A DNA stretch of 64,000 nt from an uncultured Lachnospiraceae bacterium (GCA_900317915.1 ONIO01000001.1:1-64000), one strand, 5' to 3'; shown: positions 17,411 to 26,685, numbered from the stretch's first letter. The notes: a model not told the origin generated them from the letters alone. A program made the numbers and translations.

Positions 17411-18763
17411 TTGAAATTAGTACTAGCACAGATGTCCATGTCCATGGATCGAGGGTCCAATGTAAAGAAGGCCTTAGAGGAAATCGATGTAGCATCCAGT
17501 AAGGGCGGGGATTTGATTTTCTTCCCAGAGGCCCAGTTGACACCATTTTTTCCCCAGTACCCAGGGGCTTTACTTTTGGGTATGGGAATTCATAGGGAGG
17601 CTTTTTCTGTTCCATCGAATAGTGAGATTCTGTCACAGTTTCAGGAGAAGGCCAAGGAGCATGGGATCTATATCTCTCCAAACTTCTACGTGAAGGATAG
17701 GGACGGGCACCTATACGACCGCTCCTATATGATTGACTGTGCAGGCAATGTCCAGGGAGCTAGCGACATGGTTCATATCTATAGTGCACCGAATTTCTAT
17801 GAGAGGGATTACTATAGTCCATCCAAGGATGGTTTCCGTGTCTATGACACTCCCTTTGGACGAATTGGTATCGTCATCTGCTTCGATCGTCATCTGCCAG
17901 AAAGTGTCCGGGCCTGTGCTCTGCAGGGAGCACAATTGGTTCTGATCCCTACAGCCAATCTCACTGAGGAGCCTATGGATCTCTTCCTATCTGAGATTCG
18001 GACAGAGGCATTTCATAATAATGTTTTTATCGCTATGTGTAATCGTGTGGGAGAAGAGGACGCCATTACCTTCTCTGGACAGTCCTTAGTGGTTGGCCCA
18101 GATGGTGAAGTATTGGCCCAGGCAGGATCTGGTGAAGAGAATCTTTTGGTGGAAATCGACCTGGGAGAGGCACTTCGCTCACGGATGAAGCGGAACTATA
18201 TCCAATTCGTTACAGCAGATCGTAATGTATACCATATGGAAGGCTCCTTCAGAGACGATCGTAAGGCTTCCATCGAGGATGTCTACCATGCCATGGCAAA
18301 GTATGATGAAGGGGATCCAATGCGAATCCAGCACTTTACCAAGGTCTGGACCTATGCCAGATTAATTGGTCTAGGAGAGGGACTTCCTAGTGGATTGCAG
18401 ACCATCCTAGAGGTGGCTTCCATCGTTCATGACATCGGTATTCATAAGGCAGAAAAGAACTTTGGATCATCCAATGGTAAGCTTCAGGAGAAGCTTGGAC
18501 CAGAGGAAGCTCTGATTCTATTAACGGATTTAGGACTGGATCGAACACTAATCGAACGGGTGATGTATCTGGTTGGACATCATCATACCTATACAGATAT
18601 TGAGGGATTGGATTATCAGATCCTTGTGGAAGCAGACTTTCTAGTGAATATCTATGAGGATGAGCTATCTATGGATGCAGCTAGAAGTGCATATGATAAG
18701 ATTTTTATCACCAAAACAGGTAAGAAAATGTTCCAGAGTCTCTACCCAGAGGCTCTACAGTAG
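17411..18763 (+). CDS. Carbon-nitrogen hydrolase (nitrilase fold) fused to an HD domain
   Basis: 450 residues starting at TTG 17411 (GAGG upstream, MKLVLAQMSM as expected for a nitrilase-fold start). Residues 1-270 are a carbon-nitrogen hydrolase domain with Glu40 (FFPEAQ) and the nucleophile Cys157 (IVICFDRHLPE). At the place of the catalytic lysine the sequence reads SDMVHI, with Met120 where families such as N-carbamoylputrescine amidase have Lys before T/V-His. Residues about 290-445 form an HD domain with VHDIGIH and GHHHTYTDIEG, probably a metal-dependent phosphohydrolase or metal-binding module. Substrate is unknown. Lys could be supplied from a neighbouring position, or the first domain may bind but not cleave. 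Confidence 0.8.
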   Translation: MKLVLAQMSMSMDRGSNVKKALEEIDVASSKGGDLIFFPEAQLTPFFPQYPGALLLGMGIHREAFSVPSNSEILSQFQEKAKEHGIYISPNFYVKDRDGHLYDRSYMIDCAGNVQGASDMVHIYSAPNFYERDYYSPSKDGFRVYDTPFGRIGIVICFDRHLPESVRACALQGAQLVLIPTANLTEEPMDLFLSEIRTEAFHNNVFIAMCNRVGEEDAITFSGQSLVVGPDGEVLAQAGSGEENLLVEIDLGEALRSRMKRNYIQFVTADRNVYHMEGSFRDDRKASIEDVYHAMAKYDEGDPMRIQHFTKVWTYARLIGLGEGLPSGLQTILEVASIVHDIGIHKAEKNFGSSNGKLQEKLGPEEALILLTDLGLDRTLIERVMYLVGHHHTYTDIEGLDYQILVEADFLVNIYEDELSMDAARSAYDKIFITKTGKKMFQSLYPEALQ

Positions 18764-18838
18764 AGATGGAGTTTCTTAGAGGGATTCTCTCGGTAGACGA
18801 GAGCTGCTGTAATGAATGGAACAGGAAAAGAGGAAGAA

Positions 18839-19810
18839 ATGAAAAAAGTATATATTGACGGTCAGAGTGGCACCACAGGATTACAGATCTACGATCGTAT
18901 TGGTCAGCGGACGGATTTAGAACTCCTTCGCATTCCAGAGGATAAGAGACATGATAAGGAGGAACGTAAGAAGTACTTGAACGCTGCGGATATTGTCTTT
19001 TTATGTCTTCCTGATGAAGGGGCTAGAGAAGCCGTTTCCTTGATTGATAATCCAGAGGTTCGTGTCATTGATGCATCTACGGCCCACCGTATCAGCCCAG
19101 ATTGGACCTATGGATTTCCAGAGCTATCCAAGGAGCAGAGAGAGGCCATTCGCCAGTCGAAGAGAGTAGCGAATCCAGGCTGCCATGCCACAGGGGCGAT
19201 TTCTTCTATTGCACCACTGATTCAGATGGGAATTCTCCCTAGGGATTATCCCATCGCAATCTATTCTTTGACAGGCTACTCTGGTGGTGGTAAGAAGATG
19301 ATTGCAGACTATGAGACAGATCCCGTTCCTAGGGAGCTTACAGCACCTGGTATCTATGGTCGGACCCTTGCCCATAAGCATCTCCCAGAGATTCAGAAGA
19401 TGACAGGACTAGATCATGCACCAGCCTTCATACCGGTTGTGGATGACTACTATAAGGGTATGGCTGGCACCATTCTCCTAGAGAATCACCTTTTAAAAAA
19501 TGTAAGGCGAGATGGAGAGAAGCTGCTCCCTGCCAAGGGAACCATCACAGCGAGAGAGATTCGAGATCTCCTTGCCTACTACTATAAAGATGCACACTTT
19601 GTTAAGGTAAGAGCATTTGAAGAGGAGCCGAAGACTCTCTATGCCAATGCTCTGGCTGGAACCAACCAGTTAGAACTAGTGGTTTACGGTGATGAAGTCC
19701 ATACAGGAATTACCGCTTTATTTGATAACCTAGGGAAGGGTGCATCAGGTGCTGCAGTGCAGAATATGAATATTATGCTTGGCCTCGATGAGACAATAGG
19801 ATTGGAGTAG
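18839..19810 (+). CDS. argC: N-acetyl-gamma-glutamyl-phosphate reductase (type 2 short form)
   Basis: 323 residues, the shorter ArgC type. It catalyses NADPH-dependent reduction of N-acetylglutamyl phosphate to the semialdehyde in arginine synthesis. The Rossmann motif is DGQSGTTGLQIYDRI (near residue 7), the catalytic cysteine is Cys115 in NPGCHATGAI, and the sequence LTGYSGGGKKMI and the histidine-containing AHKHLPEI are typical. I chose ATG 18839, preceded by AGAGGAAG, over an in-frame ATG at 18812. No other arg gene is adjacent. A perfect 6-bp hairpin (18787-18803) lies in the leader but lacks a T tract. Confidence 0.93.
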   Translation: MKKVYIDGQSGTTGLQIYDRIGQRTDLELLRIPEDKRHDKEERKKYLNAADIVFLCLPDEGAREAVSLIDNPEVRVIDASTAHRISPDWTYGFPELSKEQREAIRQSKRVANPGCHATGAISSIAPLIQMGILPRDYPIAIYSLTGYSGGGKKMIADYETDPVPRELTAPGIYGRTLAHKHLPEIQKMTGLDHAPAFIPVVDDYYKGMAGTILLENHLLKNVRRDGEKLLPAKGTITAREIRDLLAYYYKDAHFVKVRAFEEEPKTLYANALAGTNQLELVVYGDEVHTGITALFDNLGKGASGAAVQNMNIMLGLDETIGLE

Positions 19811-19811
19811 G

Positions 19812-21008
19812 ATGTTACAAAGGATTCGAAAGCCCCTGATCATAGCCCTTCTTCTTGTAGTTGTGGCAGGTGGAATCTTCTATGCTATTAAAAACGCAAG
19901 TGATTCATCTAGGAATCAAAGAGAAGCAAAGGTAGAAAATAAAAAGTCTAAGGATGAAGAAGAGAAGGCTAAGTCCAATACGAAGAAGGATGATAAGGAG
20001 AAGGAATCCAAAAAGACATCCTATGATATTACGCTAGGATTTGCAGGAGACATTAACTTCGCGGATGATCATGAAACCACCCGACACTATCAGGCCAAGG
20101 GTGCAAGTAAGATGGCGGATGTACTTAGCCAGGACTATGTAGATGCTATGAATGGCATGTCTCTGATGTGGATTAATAATGAGTTTACTTACAGTAAGAG
20201 AGGGACACCTCTCCCTGGAAAGGCATATACGTTCCGGTCGGATCCTAGTCATGTGGCCTGGCTACAGGAACTAGGAATCGACATTGTAGGCTTAGCCAAT
20301 AACCATGTCTATGATTATGGCAAGGATGCTATGCTTGATACCTTTGATACGTTAGATCAGGCAGGTATCCCCTATGTAGGAGCAGGAAGGAATCTGACAG
20401 AAGCCTCCCAGCCCATTTACTTAAAAACCAATGGCTTCACCATCGCCTATGTGGCTGCCAGCTGTGCAGAGAAATTGAAGATGACTCCTCAGGCTACGGA
20501 TACAGAGCCTGGAATCCTTCGCTGCTATGATAATTCCATTTTTATTGAGAAGATTAAAGAAGCCAAGGCCAATGCAGACTATGTGATTGCATTGCCTCAT
20601 TGGGGAACAGAGTATTCCACCACATTAACTTCTGTTCAGAAGAATGGTGCCCATGCTTATATCGATGCTGGTGCGGACTGTGTCATTGGCGCTCATCCAC
20701 ATATCTTGCAGGGGATGGAATACTATAATGGAAAGCCAATTGTCTATTCCCTTGGTAATTTCTGGTTTAATGAGAAGACCTTAGACACCATGGTGGCGGT
20801 GATTGAAATCAGGGGCGACTATGAGGGGAAGACACCAAATCTATCCAATGGACAGGTGACACTGAAACTCCTACCAGGAGTCCAATCCGGCTATGAAACC
20901 AGGATGGCGACTGATACGGGGGAGAAAAATCGTATCTTCAAGGCATTAGAAGATATCTCTGTGAATGTCCAAATCGATGCAGATGGAATTGTTAGAAAAA
21001 AGGAATGA
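19812..21008 (+). CDS. CapA family membrane-anchored protein (first of two)
   Basis: 398 residues. An N-terminal signal-anchor helix (PLIIALLLVVVAGGIFYAI) is followed by a Lys/Glu-rich linker (about 35-73) and an extracellular CapA domain. Family motifs are GFAGDINFAD, WINNEF, GLANNHVYDYG, PHWGTEYS and GAHPHILQGMEYYNGKPIVYSLGNF. The domain has a calcineurin-like metal-phosphoesterase fold. CapA of Bacillus takes part in poly-gamma-glutamate synthesis and anchoring, but isolated CapA-like proteins occur widely and their substrates are unknown; no capB or capC is near. The start lies one base after the argC stop, so the two may be co-transcribed. Confidence 0.88.
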   Translation: MLQRIRKPLIIALLLVVVAGGIFYAIKNASDSSRNQREAKVENKKSKDEEEKAKSNTKKDDKEKESKKTSYDITLGFAGDINFADDHETTRHYQAKGASKMADVLSQDYVDAMNGMSLMWINNEFTYSKRGTPLPGKAYTFRSDPSHVAWLQELGIDIVGLANNHVYDYGKDAMLDTFDTLDQAGIPYVGAGRNLTEASQPIYLKTNGFTIAYVAASCAEKLKMTPQATDTEPGILRCYDNSIFIEKIKEAKANADYVIALPHWGTEYSTTLTSVQKNGAHAYIDAGADCVIGAHPHILQGMEYYNGKPIVYSLGNFWFNEKTLDTMVAVIEIRGDYEGKTPNLSNGQVTLKLLPGVQSGYETRMATDTGEKNRIFKALEDISVNVQIDADGIVRKKE

Positions 21009-21048
21009 TGAACCTGGGTAAGAAGCAAACGGTATGAGGAGAGGATTC

Positions 21049-22226
21049 ATGAAAAAAAGTAATAAAACAGGTAAGAAGCCATCGGCATGGAAAATCTGCC
21101 TACTGATTCTACTGATTGCAGTAGTCGCTGCTGGAACGGTTATCCTGTCACCGATTCCAAATCTACCAATATTTGGTGAGAAAGCAGGGAAATCTACCGA
21201 TCACAAGGAGAAGGGAAAAAAAAGGCAGCAGGAGATGAAAAGCAACCCCCTGCCCCTACAGAAGTAGTAGAAGAGGAACCTAGAACAGAGACCATTACCA
21301 TTTCCTCCGTGGGGGACTTGGCTCTAGGAAAACTCTACGAGTATGACTATAGCAACTCCTTCCTAAAATACTATGATAGCTACGGTGCAGATTACTTTCT
21401 TAAGAATGCCAGTGCTACCTTCGCTGCAGATGATTTGACTCTAGGTAATTTCGAAGGTACTCTTACCGATTCCAATAATAAGACAGGGAAAACATTTAAT
21501 ATCAAAGCCCCGAAGGAATACGCATCCATCCTTACCGCAGGCCATGTGGATGTGGTTGGAACTGGCAATAATCATATTATTGACTACGGAGAGCAGGGAT
21601 CTAAGGATACCTGGGATGCCCTGACGGAATATGGAATTCCCTATGCTCATAATGATAAGACTGTCTTATATGAGACCAGTAAAGGGATTAAGGTAGGCAT
21701 TGTAGCATCCAATGTATTAAATCCTGCAAATAATCATTTTCTCCTAGATGGAGTAAAGTCCCTTCGAGAGCAAGGGGCACAGATTGTCATTGCCATGCCT
21801 CACTGGGGAATTGAGCGCCAGTATCTTGCCAATAAGAATCAAACCGACCTAGCCCATCAATTAGTAGATGCAGGATGCGATTTGGTATTGGGTTCTCATC
21901 CACATGTCCTACAGACCATGGAGGTCTATAAGGGTAAGATGATCGCCTATAGCCAGGGCAACTTTTGCTTTGGCGCCAATCGTAACCCCAAGGACAAGGA
22001 GACCATGATCTATCAGCAGACATTTACCTTCGTGGATGGTGTCTTACAGAGTGGGGTGAATGTCCATGTCATTCCCTACACCCTGTCATCTAATCTTAGT
22101 ACCAATGATTATTGCCCTAAGGAAGCTGAGGGAGATCAAAAGACGAAGATTATTGACCATCTGAATTCCTATAGCGAGGGATATTCAGATTTTAAACTAG
22201 ATAATGATGGAAACTTTCAGATGTAG
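21049..22226 (+). CDS. CapA family protein (second of two), interrupted by a frameshift in an A8 run
   Basis: ATG 21049 follows GAGGAGAGG and opens an N-terminal signal-anchor (ICLLILLIAVVAAGTVILSPI). The frame then meets eight A residues (21216-21223) and stops at 21265-21267. The rest continues in the -1 frame from the same run: KKAAGDEKQPPAPTEVVEEEP, then a complete CapA domain (SVGDLALGKLYEYDY, GNFEGT, GTGNNHIIDYG, MPHWGIERQ, GSHPHVLQTMEVY) to 22226. Nine A residues would restore one protein of about 393 residues, matching its neighbour. The run could be a sequencing error, a phase-variable tract, a slippage site (A AAA AAA G) or a real inactivation. The intact downstream reading frame argues against old decay. 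Confidence 0.75.
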
Positions 22227-22276
22227 TATCATAGATTACATGGATAGATCAGTAGGAGAACTTCAGTCGGCCTATT

Positions 22277-22305
22277 TTGACAGGAGATATCGAGTGTGTT
22301 AATAT
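22277..22305 (+). promoter_or_regulatory. Strong sigma-A promoter before the DUF1275 gene
   Basis: Perfect TTGACA at 22277-22282 and TAATAT at 22300-22305, 17 bases apart. The start codon of the next gene lies 81 bases after the -10 box. Confidence 0.8.
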
Positions 22306-22307
22306 TC

Positions 22308-22366
22308 AGACCGTTTGTGGGTGTTTTGGGGAATTTAGAATGATTCAAAACAGTCGCGCACGGTCT
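22308..22366 (+). promoter_or_regulatory. Nested inverted repeats in the leader of the DUF1275 gene
   Basis: AGACCGT (22308-22314) is the reverse complement of ACGGTCT (22360-22366). Between them TGTTTTG pairs with CAAAACA, enclosing a further GAAT/ATTC. The left arm begins two bases after the -10 box and spans the likely transcription start. The outer pair may therefore be an operator in DNA, or only part of an RNA fold. The inner pair would be wholly transcribed. Confidence 0.45.
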
Positions 22367-22386
22367 ATATTTATGTGAGGAATAAC

Positions 22387-23106
22387 ATGAAATTTATTCG
22401 AAGAAAAAGGAATTTATTACTACATTTGACCATGGCTTTTGTGGGAGGCGGAACCAGTGCATACGCTCTCATGATCCGAGGTAATTTCGGACAGGCCCAG
22501 ACAGCCAATTTAACAGAATTATTTATTCATCTCTTGGTGGGAGATGATTACCTGGATGTACTATATCGCTTTGGAGCGTTTTTACTATTTATGCTGGCCT
22601 TAGCGATCTCACATGCACTGAAGAGGAAAGTGCCTGAGGAGATTCTTCAGATGGTGACATTCATAGTGGAATTAATCTGTGCTCTAATTACTGGATTCTT
22701 ACCACTGAGTCTACCTAATGTGCTGGCACTTTGGCCTGTATTTACCATGGCAGGATTCCAGTGGGGTGCTTTCGCAGGTGCAGATGGCTTTAACTGTTCC
22801 ACAATATTTTGCTCGAACAACTGTAAGCAGGCGCTTTTTGGCTGGATGGATTACCATTACGACAAAAAGAGACGAAGCTTTGAACAGGGTAGATTCTATA
22901 CAGCGACGGTTTGCTTTTTCTATACAGGAGTTTGCGCCTTTGCATTCCTCACAATGCACCTTAAGGGACATGCCATTTGGTTTGAAGTGGCGCCTATTTT
23001 TGCCGCCATTTCTATCTGGTATCTATCTGGAAGCACAAAACGATTGAAGAAGAAGCCATTTGTTGAAGGTGCATCCAATATTAAGAGGGGAAGTAACGAG
23101 TTATAA
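22387..23106 (+). CDS. YoaK/DUF1275 family membrane protein
   Basis: 239 residues from ATG 22387, preceded by TGAGGA; an in-frame GTG at 22375 is less likely. About six hydrophobic helices are visible. The motif IRGNFGQAQTANLTELFIHL (residues about 25-45) is the signature of the DUF1275 family, and GAFAGADGFNCSTIFCSNNCKQ is the second conserved block. The function of this inner-membrane family is not established; a transport role has been suggested from its fold. It has its own promoter and unusual leader repeats, so its expression may be individually regulated. MATE follows 35 bases later and may be co-transcribed. Confidence 0.85.
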   Translation: MKFIRRKRNLLLHLTMAFVGGGTSAYALMIRGNFGQAQTANLTELFIHLLVGDDYLDVLYRFGAFLLFMLALAISHALKRKVPEEILQMVTFIVELICALITGFLPLSLPNVLALWPVFTMAGFQWGAFAGADGFNCSTIFCSNNCKQALFGWMDYHYDKKRRSFEQGRFYTATVCFFYTGVCAFAFLTMHLKGHAIWFEVAPIFAAISIWYLSGSTKRLKKKPFVEGASNIKRGSNEL

Positions 23107-23141
23107 GGCAGGTTTGTGACAGATAAGGGAAAGGTTAAATA

Positions 23142-24503
23142 ATGAACAAAAGCAGATTAACCGAGGGCAATCCATTACAGGTGATCCTTCGATTTATGTT
23201 TCCGTTACTACTGGGGAATATATTCCAGCAATTATATAACATGGCAGATACCATTATAGTAGGTCGCTTTGTAGGGCAGGATGCTTTAGCTGCAGTTGGA
23301 TCTACAGGTACCATTATGTTCTTAATCATTGGCCTGGTAAGCGGCTTGGCCTCTGGTTTTACTGTTATGACAGCTCAGCGATTTGGAGCCAAGGATGTGG
23401 ATGGAACCAGACGGAGTGTTTCCAATGCCATTGTATTAAGTGTCCTGATTGTTCTTCTTATGACGATTCTAAGTGTGAGTCTGATGCATCAGATTCTGCA
23501 CTTATTAAATACGCCAAAGGAGATCTATCACTATGCCTATGACTATATTATCGTCATCTGCCAGGGCTTATTCTGTACAGTATTCTATAACTTATTTGCA
23601 GCAATGATGCGTGCGGTAGGTAATAGTAAGATGCCACTGATTCTCCTGATTTTCTCTGCCTGCTTAAATGTGGTATTGGATTTGGTTATGATTATTAATC
23701 TAGGCCTTGAGACCAGGGGAGCAGCTCTTGCAACAGTAATCTCTCAGGGTGTATCGGTTATCCTGGCCGGGGTTTACATTGTTAAGAAGATCCCAGATCT
23801 TCGAATCAAGAGAGACTTCTATCGCATTGATTTTCGCATGTTAGAAAAGCAGTTAATTGTAGGGATCCCTATGGCCCTTCAATTTGGAATTACAGCATCT
23901 GGTACCATGATTCTCCAGGCTGCTGTGAATACCTATGGGGCAGTAGCAGTAGCTGCCTATACTGCGGCCAATAAGGTACAGAGCTTACTCACCCAGGGAC
24001 ATCTCTCCTTGGGGCAGACCATGGCTGCATATACTGGACAGAATTATGGTGCAGGTCGTGTGGATCGTATCCATCAGGGTGTTCGCGCTGCTATGAAAAC
24101 CAATGTGGTCTACTCTTTGGCAACGGGTGGAATTGCCCTTGGCTTATTGCAGCCAATGATGCATCTCTTCTTCACAGGAGATACAGACTTCGCTGCCATG
24201 ATGCCATATGCATGGCCATATGTCATTGCCTGTGTGGTTTGCTTTATTCCACTGGGTATGATCTTTATCTTCCGTAATACGATGCAGGGCTGTGGCTTTG
24301 GACTAATGCCTATGATGGGCGGAGTAGTAGAACTCTTTTGCCGGCTGTCCTTCGCACTGACTTCCATTTATACAGGAATTTACCTCTTAACTGCATTTAG
24401 TGATGCCTTTGCTTGGGTAGGCGCAGGCATCTTCACCTGGATTGCATATATGTTCCTCATTAAGAAGGTGGAGAAGAAGCTAGCAGAAGCAGATTCCAAT
24501 TAG
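23142..24503 (+). CDS. MATE family efflux transporter
   Basis: 453 residues with about twelve hydrophobic helices in two similar halves, the length and topology of MATE exporters. The N-terminal half has LLLGNIFQQLYNMADTIIVG and VGQDALAAVGSTG, and the second half repeats the arrangement from about residue 245 (LIVGIPMALQFGITASGT). MATE proteins export cationic drugs or metabolites in exchange for Na+ or H+. Substrate cannot be read from sequence. ATG 23142 follows AAGGGAAAGG. The preceding DUF1275 gene is also a membrane protein, and the two may form a short operon. Confidence 0.93.
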   Translation: MNKSRLTEGNPLQVILRFMFPLLLGNIFQQLYNMADTIIVGRFVGQDALAAVGSTGTIMFLIIGLVSGLASGFTVMTAQRFGAKDVDGTRRSVSNAIVLSVLIVLLMTILSVSLMHQILHLLNTPKEIYHYAYDYIIVICQGLFCTVFYNLFAAMMRAVGNSKMPLILLIFSACLNVVLDLVMIINLGLETRGAALATVISQGVSVILAGVYIVKKIPDLRIKRDFYRIDFRMLEKQLIVGIPMALQFGITASGTMILQAAVNTYGAVAVAAYTAANKVQSLLTQGHLSLGQTMAAYTGQNYGAGRVDRIHQGVRAAMKTNVVYSLATGGIALGLLQPMMHLFFTGDTDFAAMMPYAWPYVIACVVCFIPLGMIFIFRNTMQGCGFGLMPMMGGVVELFCRLSFALTSIYTGIYLLTAFSDAFAWVGAGIFTWIAYMFLIKKVEKKLAEADSN

Positions 24504-24561
24504 GAATGAAGTGACGTATGATAGAGGGAATGAGTAGGAATGGCTTAAATGAGGAGCAAGG

Positions 24562-26685
24562 ATGGGACTTGTATCATATAAAAAGGGACAGATTGTACAT
24601 AAGTTAGGGGAGGAAGTCCAGACCTTAGAACTGGTTCTACAGGGTAGGATTTCCACAAGCTTTGGTAGTCAGTCCCTTCTATTTTCTAAGGGAGACTTAC
24701 TAGGATTATCAGAGAAGGCAGGATCTTTTTATACCATGACTTTTGTGGCAGAAGAGGATACCACCGTCTATTCTTATCCTTATGAGGATGAGGAATCCAT
24801 CGTGAGTCTCATTCGTAATAATGGGAAGATTTCCCCGACCTTAGCCATCGCTAAGGTTCGAAACACACTGAACTATTACTATAGCTGTGATGCATACTAT
24901 GAGGAATTGAGTGGAGAATACAATGCGGTACAGAATGTACTATCGGAGTATCCAATTTTGTCTAAGAGAGCTGGACGAGATAGCATCGACTTTTCTTCTG
25001 TATCGGAGTTCGATGCCCCAGAGCTGTCAGAGAGTTTAAAGCCTTGGCAGTTAGATGCCATTGAGGCCTTAAGAGAGAATGAGCAGAAGCTTATGGTTAC
25101 CTATTCTCTGTCCCCAGCCATTGCAGCCGGTGCAGTTTTAGAATTATCCATCTTAGATCAGTCCATTACCAAAAGTATCGGTGAGCTGATGGCTTACCAG
25201 TCTGCCTTTCATCAGGCCACAGCGGCCTTTCAGACGGAGATGGAAGTGATCTCTGTCTACTTGAATTCTAAGAAGACGGATACAGAGGACGCTGGAGAGG
25301 ATAATAGCGATGGTATGCCACTCTTAGAGAATGCCATAGACACAATTCTTGCCTTCACAGGGATCTCTGGCAATCGTCTCCTTGAGATTCGTAAGTTCAT
25401 CGAAGCATATAAGGCATTGGATAATCGCCATGGCACTACAGATGATGAGCGCCGCCTTCGTAAGAGCCTTACAGATGCATTTATGGAAATGTATACCAAG
25501 GCCTTCTTAAGGGATCAAATCGATCCGAAGCAGACTCCAGATGAAGTGAAAATGTTCCTGTGGTTTGGATTTATCGATGAGGAATTGGCTGGTGCCAAAA
25601 ATACAGAAACCATGTATCGCATTCTCCATAGTTATAAGCCAGATCCAGAGGGCAGAGTCTATTCCATCTATGAGTGGCTGACGATGGTCTATCGCGGTAT
25701 CAAGCAGCCCTCTAAGGATGAATTCGGGAATGATTTTGAGGGTTCGCTGAGGGAAGCAGTTACCCATGGTGATATCACAGAAGCTGAGATGGCAAAGCGC
25801 CTAAAGAATCCTGAGGATAGAGCACGCTTTGAGATTGAGAATATGTTCCGCTTAGGCAATCGTATGACCTTCGGACGGATTACCACCTACCAGCCATTCT
25901 TCGATGCAGAGAATACGGGGATGAGCCTTGAGAAGATCTTCTTATCCCATGAACGTGTGAACGCGGTCATCGATCGTATTAAGGGCATTGATAAGTATCT
26001 CTTCCGTAGAGAACGTGTCTACTATGACGATACCATTGGCATTAAGAATCTGAATTACTATGTGGAGGTTCTCCCGACCATGATTCTCTTCCCAAATGCT
26101 GGCGAAAGAGCTGGTCTCTGGCAGGAGATTGAGGGTAAGAGAAGAGACTCTAGTGCACGTATGCTTCTTCCAATCTTCATGACAGAGAATCTGGATAAGG
26201 CCTTAGTATCCCTCTGCGGAGAGTTCCGCTGGGAGATAACCAAGACAGAGCAGGGCGTTCATTGGAATGACTTGAGAGATCCATCTCTTACGGCAGAGTA
26301 TGCAGACTATATTCAGTACTATCGTAAGAATCGAGACCTGGATCAGCAGGCGAAGGAGAAGGTGAAGAAGCAGATTGCACGATCTGCAGGTAACCTTCGC
26401 AGAATTTTCACATCGGACTACGTGGTTTACATTTATTCAGAGAGTAATGGCAGCCCACTTCTCAATAAGGTGTCCCGTCGTATTCTCTTTACCTATGCAC
26501 CTTTCTCTAAGAAATCGAGAGACAAGCTCAAGTCCATTGCACTCTATAAGGAGTCACTCAATCGATTTGAGAATAAGAATGGAGAGGCCATTCATCTCTG
26601 GCAGAATATTATTCGTAAGCTAGAGCATCAGGATCAGACGGTTCCGCCTGAATTCTATGAGCAGGTGGAATTTCTAGAGTCCTAG
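24562..26685 (+). CDS. Large protein with cNMP-binding-like N-terminus, unknown function
   Basis: 707 residues. The first about 110 residues (YKKGQIVHKLGEEVQTLELVLQGRIS...FSKGDLLGLSEKAG...VAEEDTTVYSYP) follow the beta-roll of cyclic-nucleotide-binding domains. The phosphate-binding cassette with its Gly-Glu and Arg is missing, so nucleotide binding is doubtful. The remaining about 600 residues are mostly charged and helical with no motif I recognise. No membrane segment or signal peptide is evident, so it should be cytoplasmic. The gene stands between MATE and an ABC exporter pair on the same strand. The 93-base gap to the ABC gene contains two small hairpins. The reading frame and codon use look like the neighbours, so it is a real gene. 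Confidence 0.65.
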   Translation: MGLVSYKKGQIVHKLGEEVQTLELVLQGRISTSFGSQSLLFSKGDLLGLSEKAGSFYTMTFVAEEDTTVYSYPYEDEESIVSLIRNNGKISPTLAIAKVRNTLNYYYSCDAYYEELSGEYNAVQNVLSEYPILSKRAGRDSIDFSSVSEFDAPELSESLKPWQLDAIEALRENEQKLMVTYSLSPAIAAGAVLELSILDQSITKSIGELMAYQSAFHQATAAFQTEMEVISVYLNSKKTDTEDAGEDNSDGMPLLENAIDTILAFTGISGNRLLEIRKFIEAYKALDNRHGTTDDERRLRKSLTDAFMEMYTKAFLRDQIDPKQTPDEVKMFLWFGFIDEELAGAKNTETMYRILHSYKPDPEGRVYSIYEWLTMVYRGIKQPSKDEFGNDFEGSLREAVTHGDITEAEMAKRLKNPEDRARFEIENMFRLGNRMTFGRITTYQPFFDAENTGMSLEKIFLSHERVNAVIDRIKGIDKYLFRRERVYYDDTIGIKNLNYYVEVLPTMILFPNAGERAGLWQEIEGKRRDSSARMLLPIFMTENLDKALVSLCGEFRWEITKTEQGVHWNDLRDPSLTAEYADYIQYYRKNRDLDQQAKEKVKKQIARSAGNLRRIFTSDYVVYIYSESNGSPLLNKVSRRILFTYAPFSKKSRDKLKSIALYKESLNRFENKNGEAIHLWQNIIRKLEHQDQTVPPEFYEQVEFLES

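Noticed and set aside
18787..18803. Hairpin CTCTCG/CGAGAG before argC as terminator or arginine operator
   Set aside because: There is no T tract, and it does not resemble known ArgR boxes; six base pairs alone are weak evidence.
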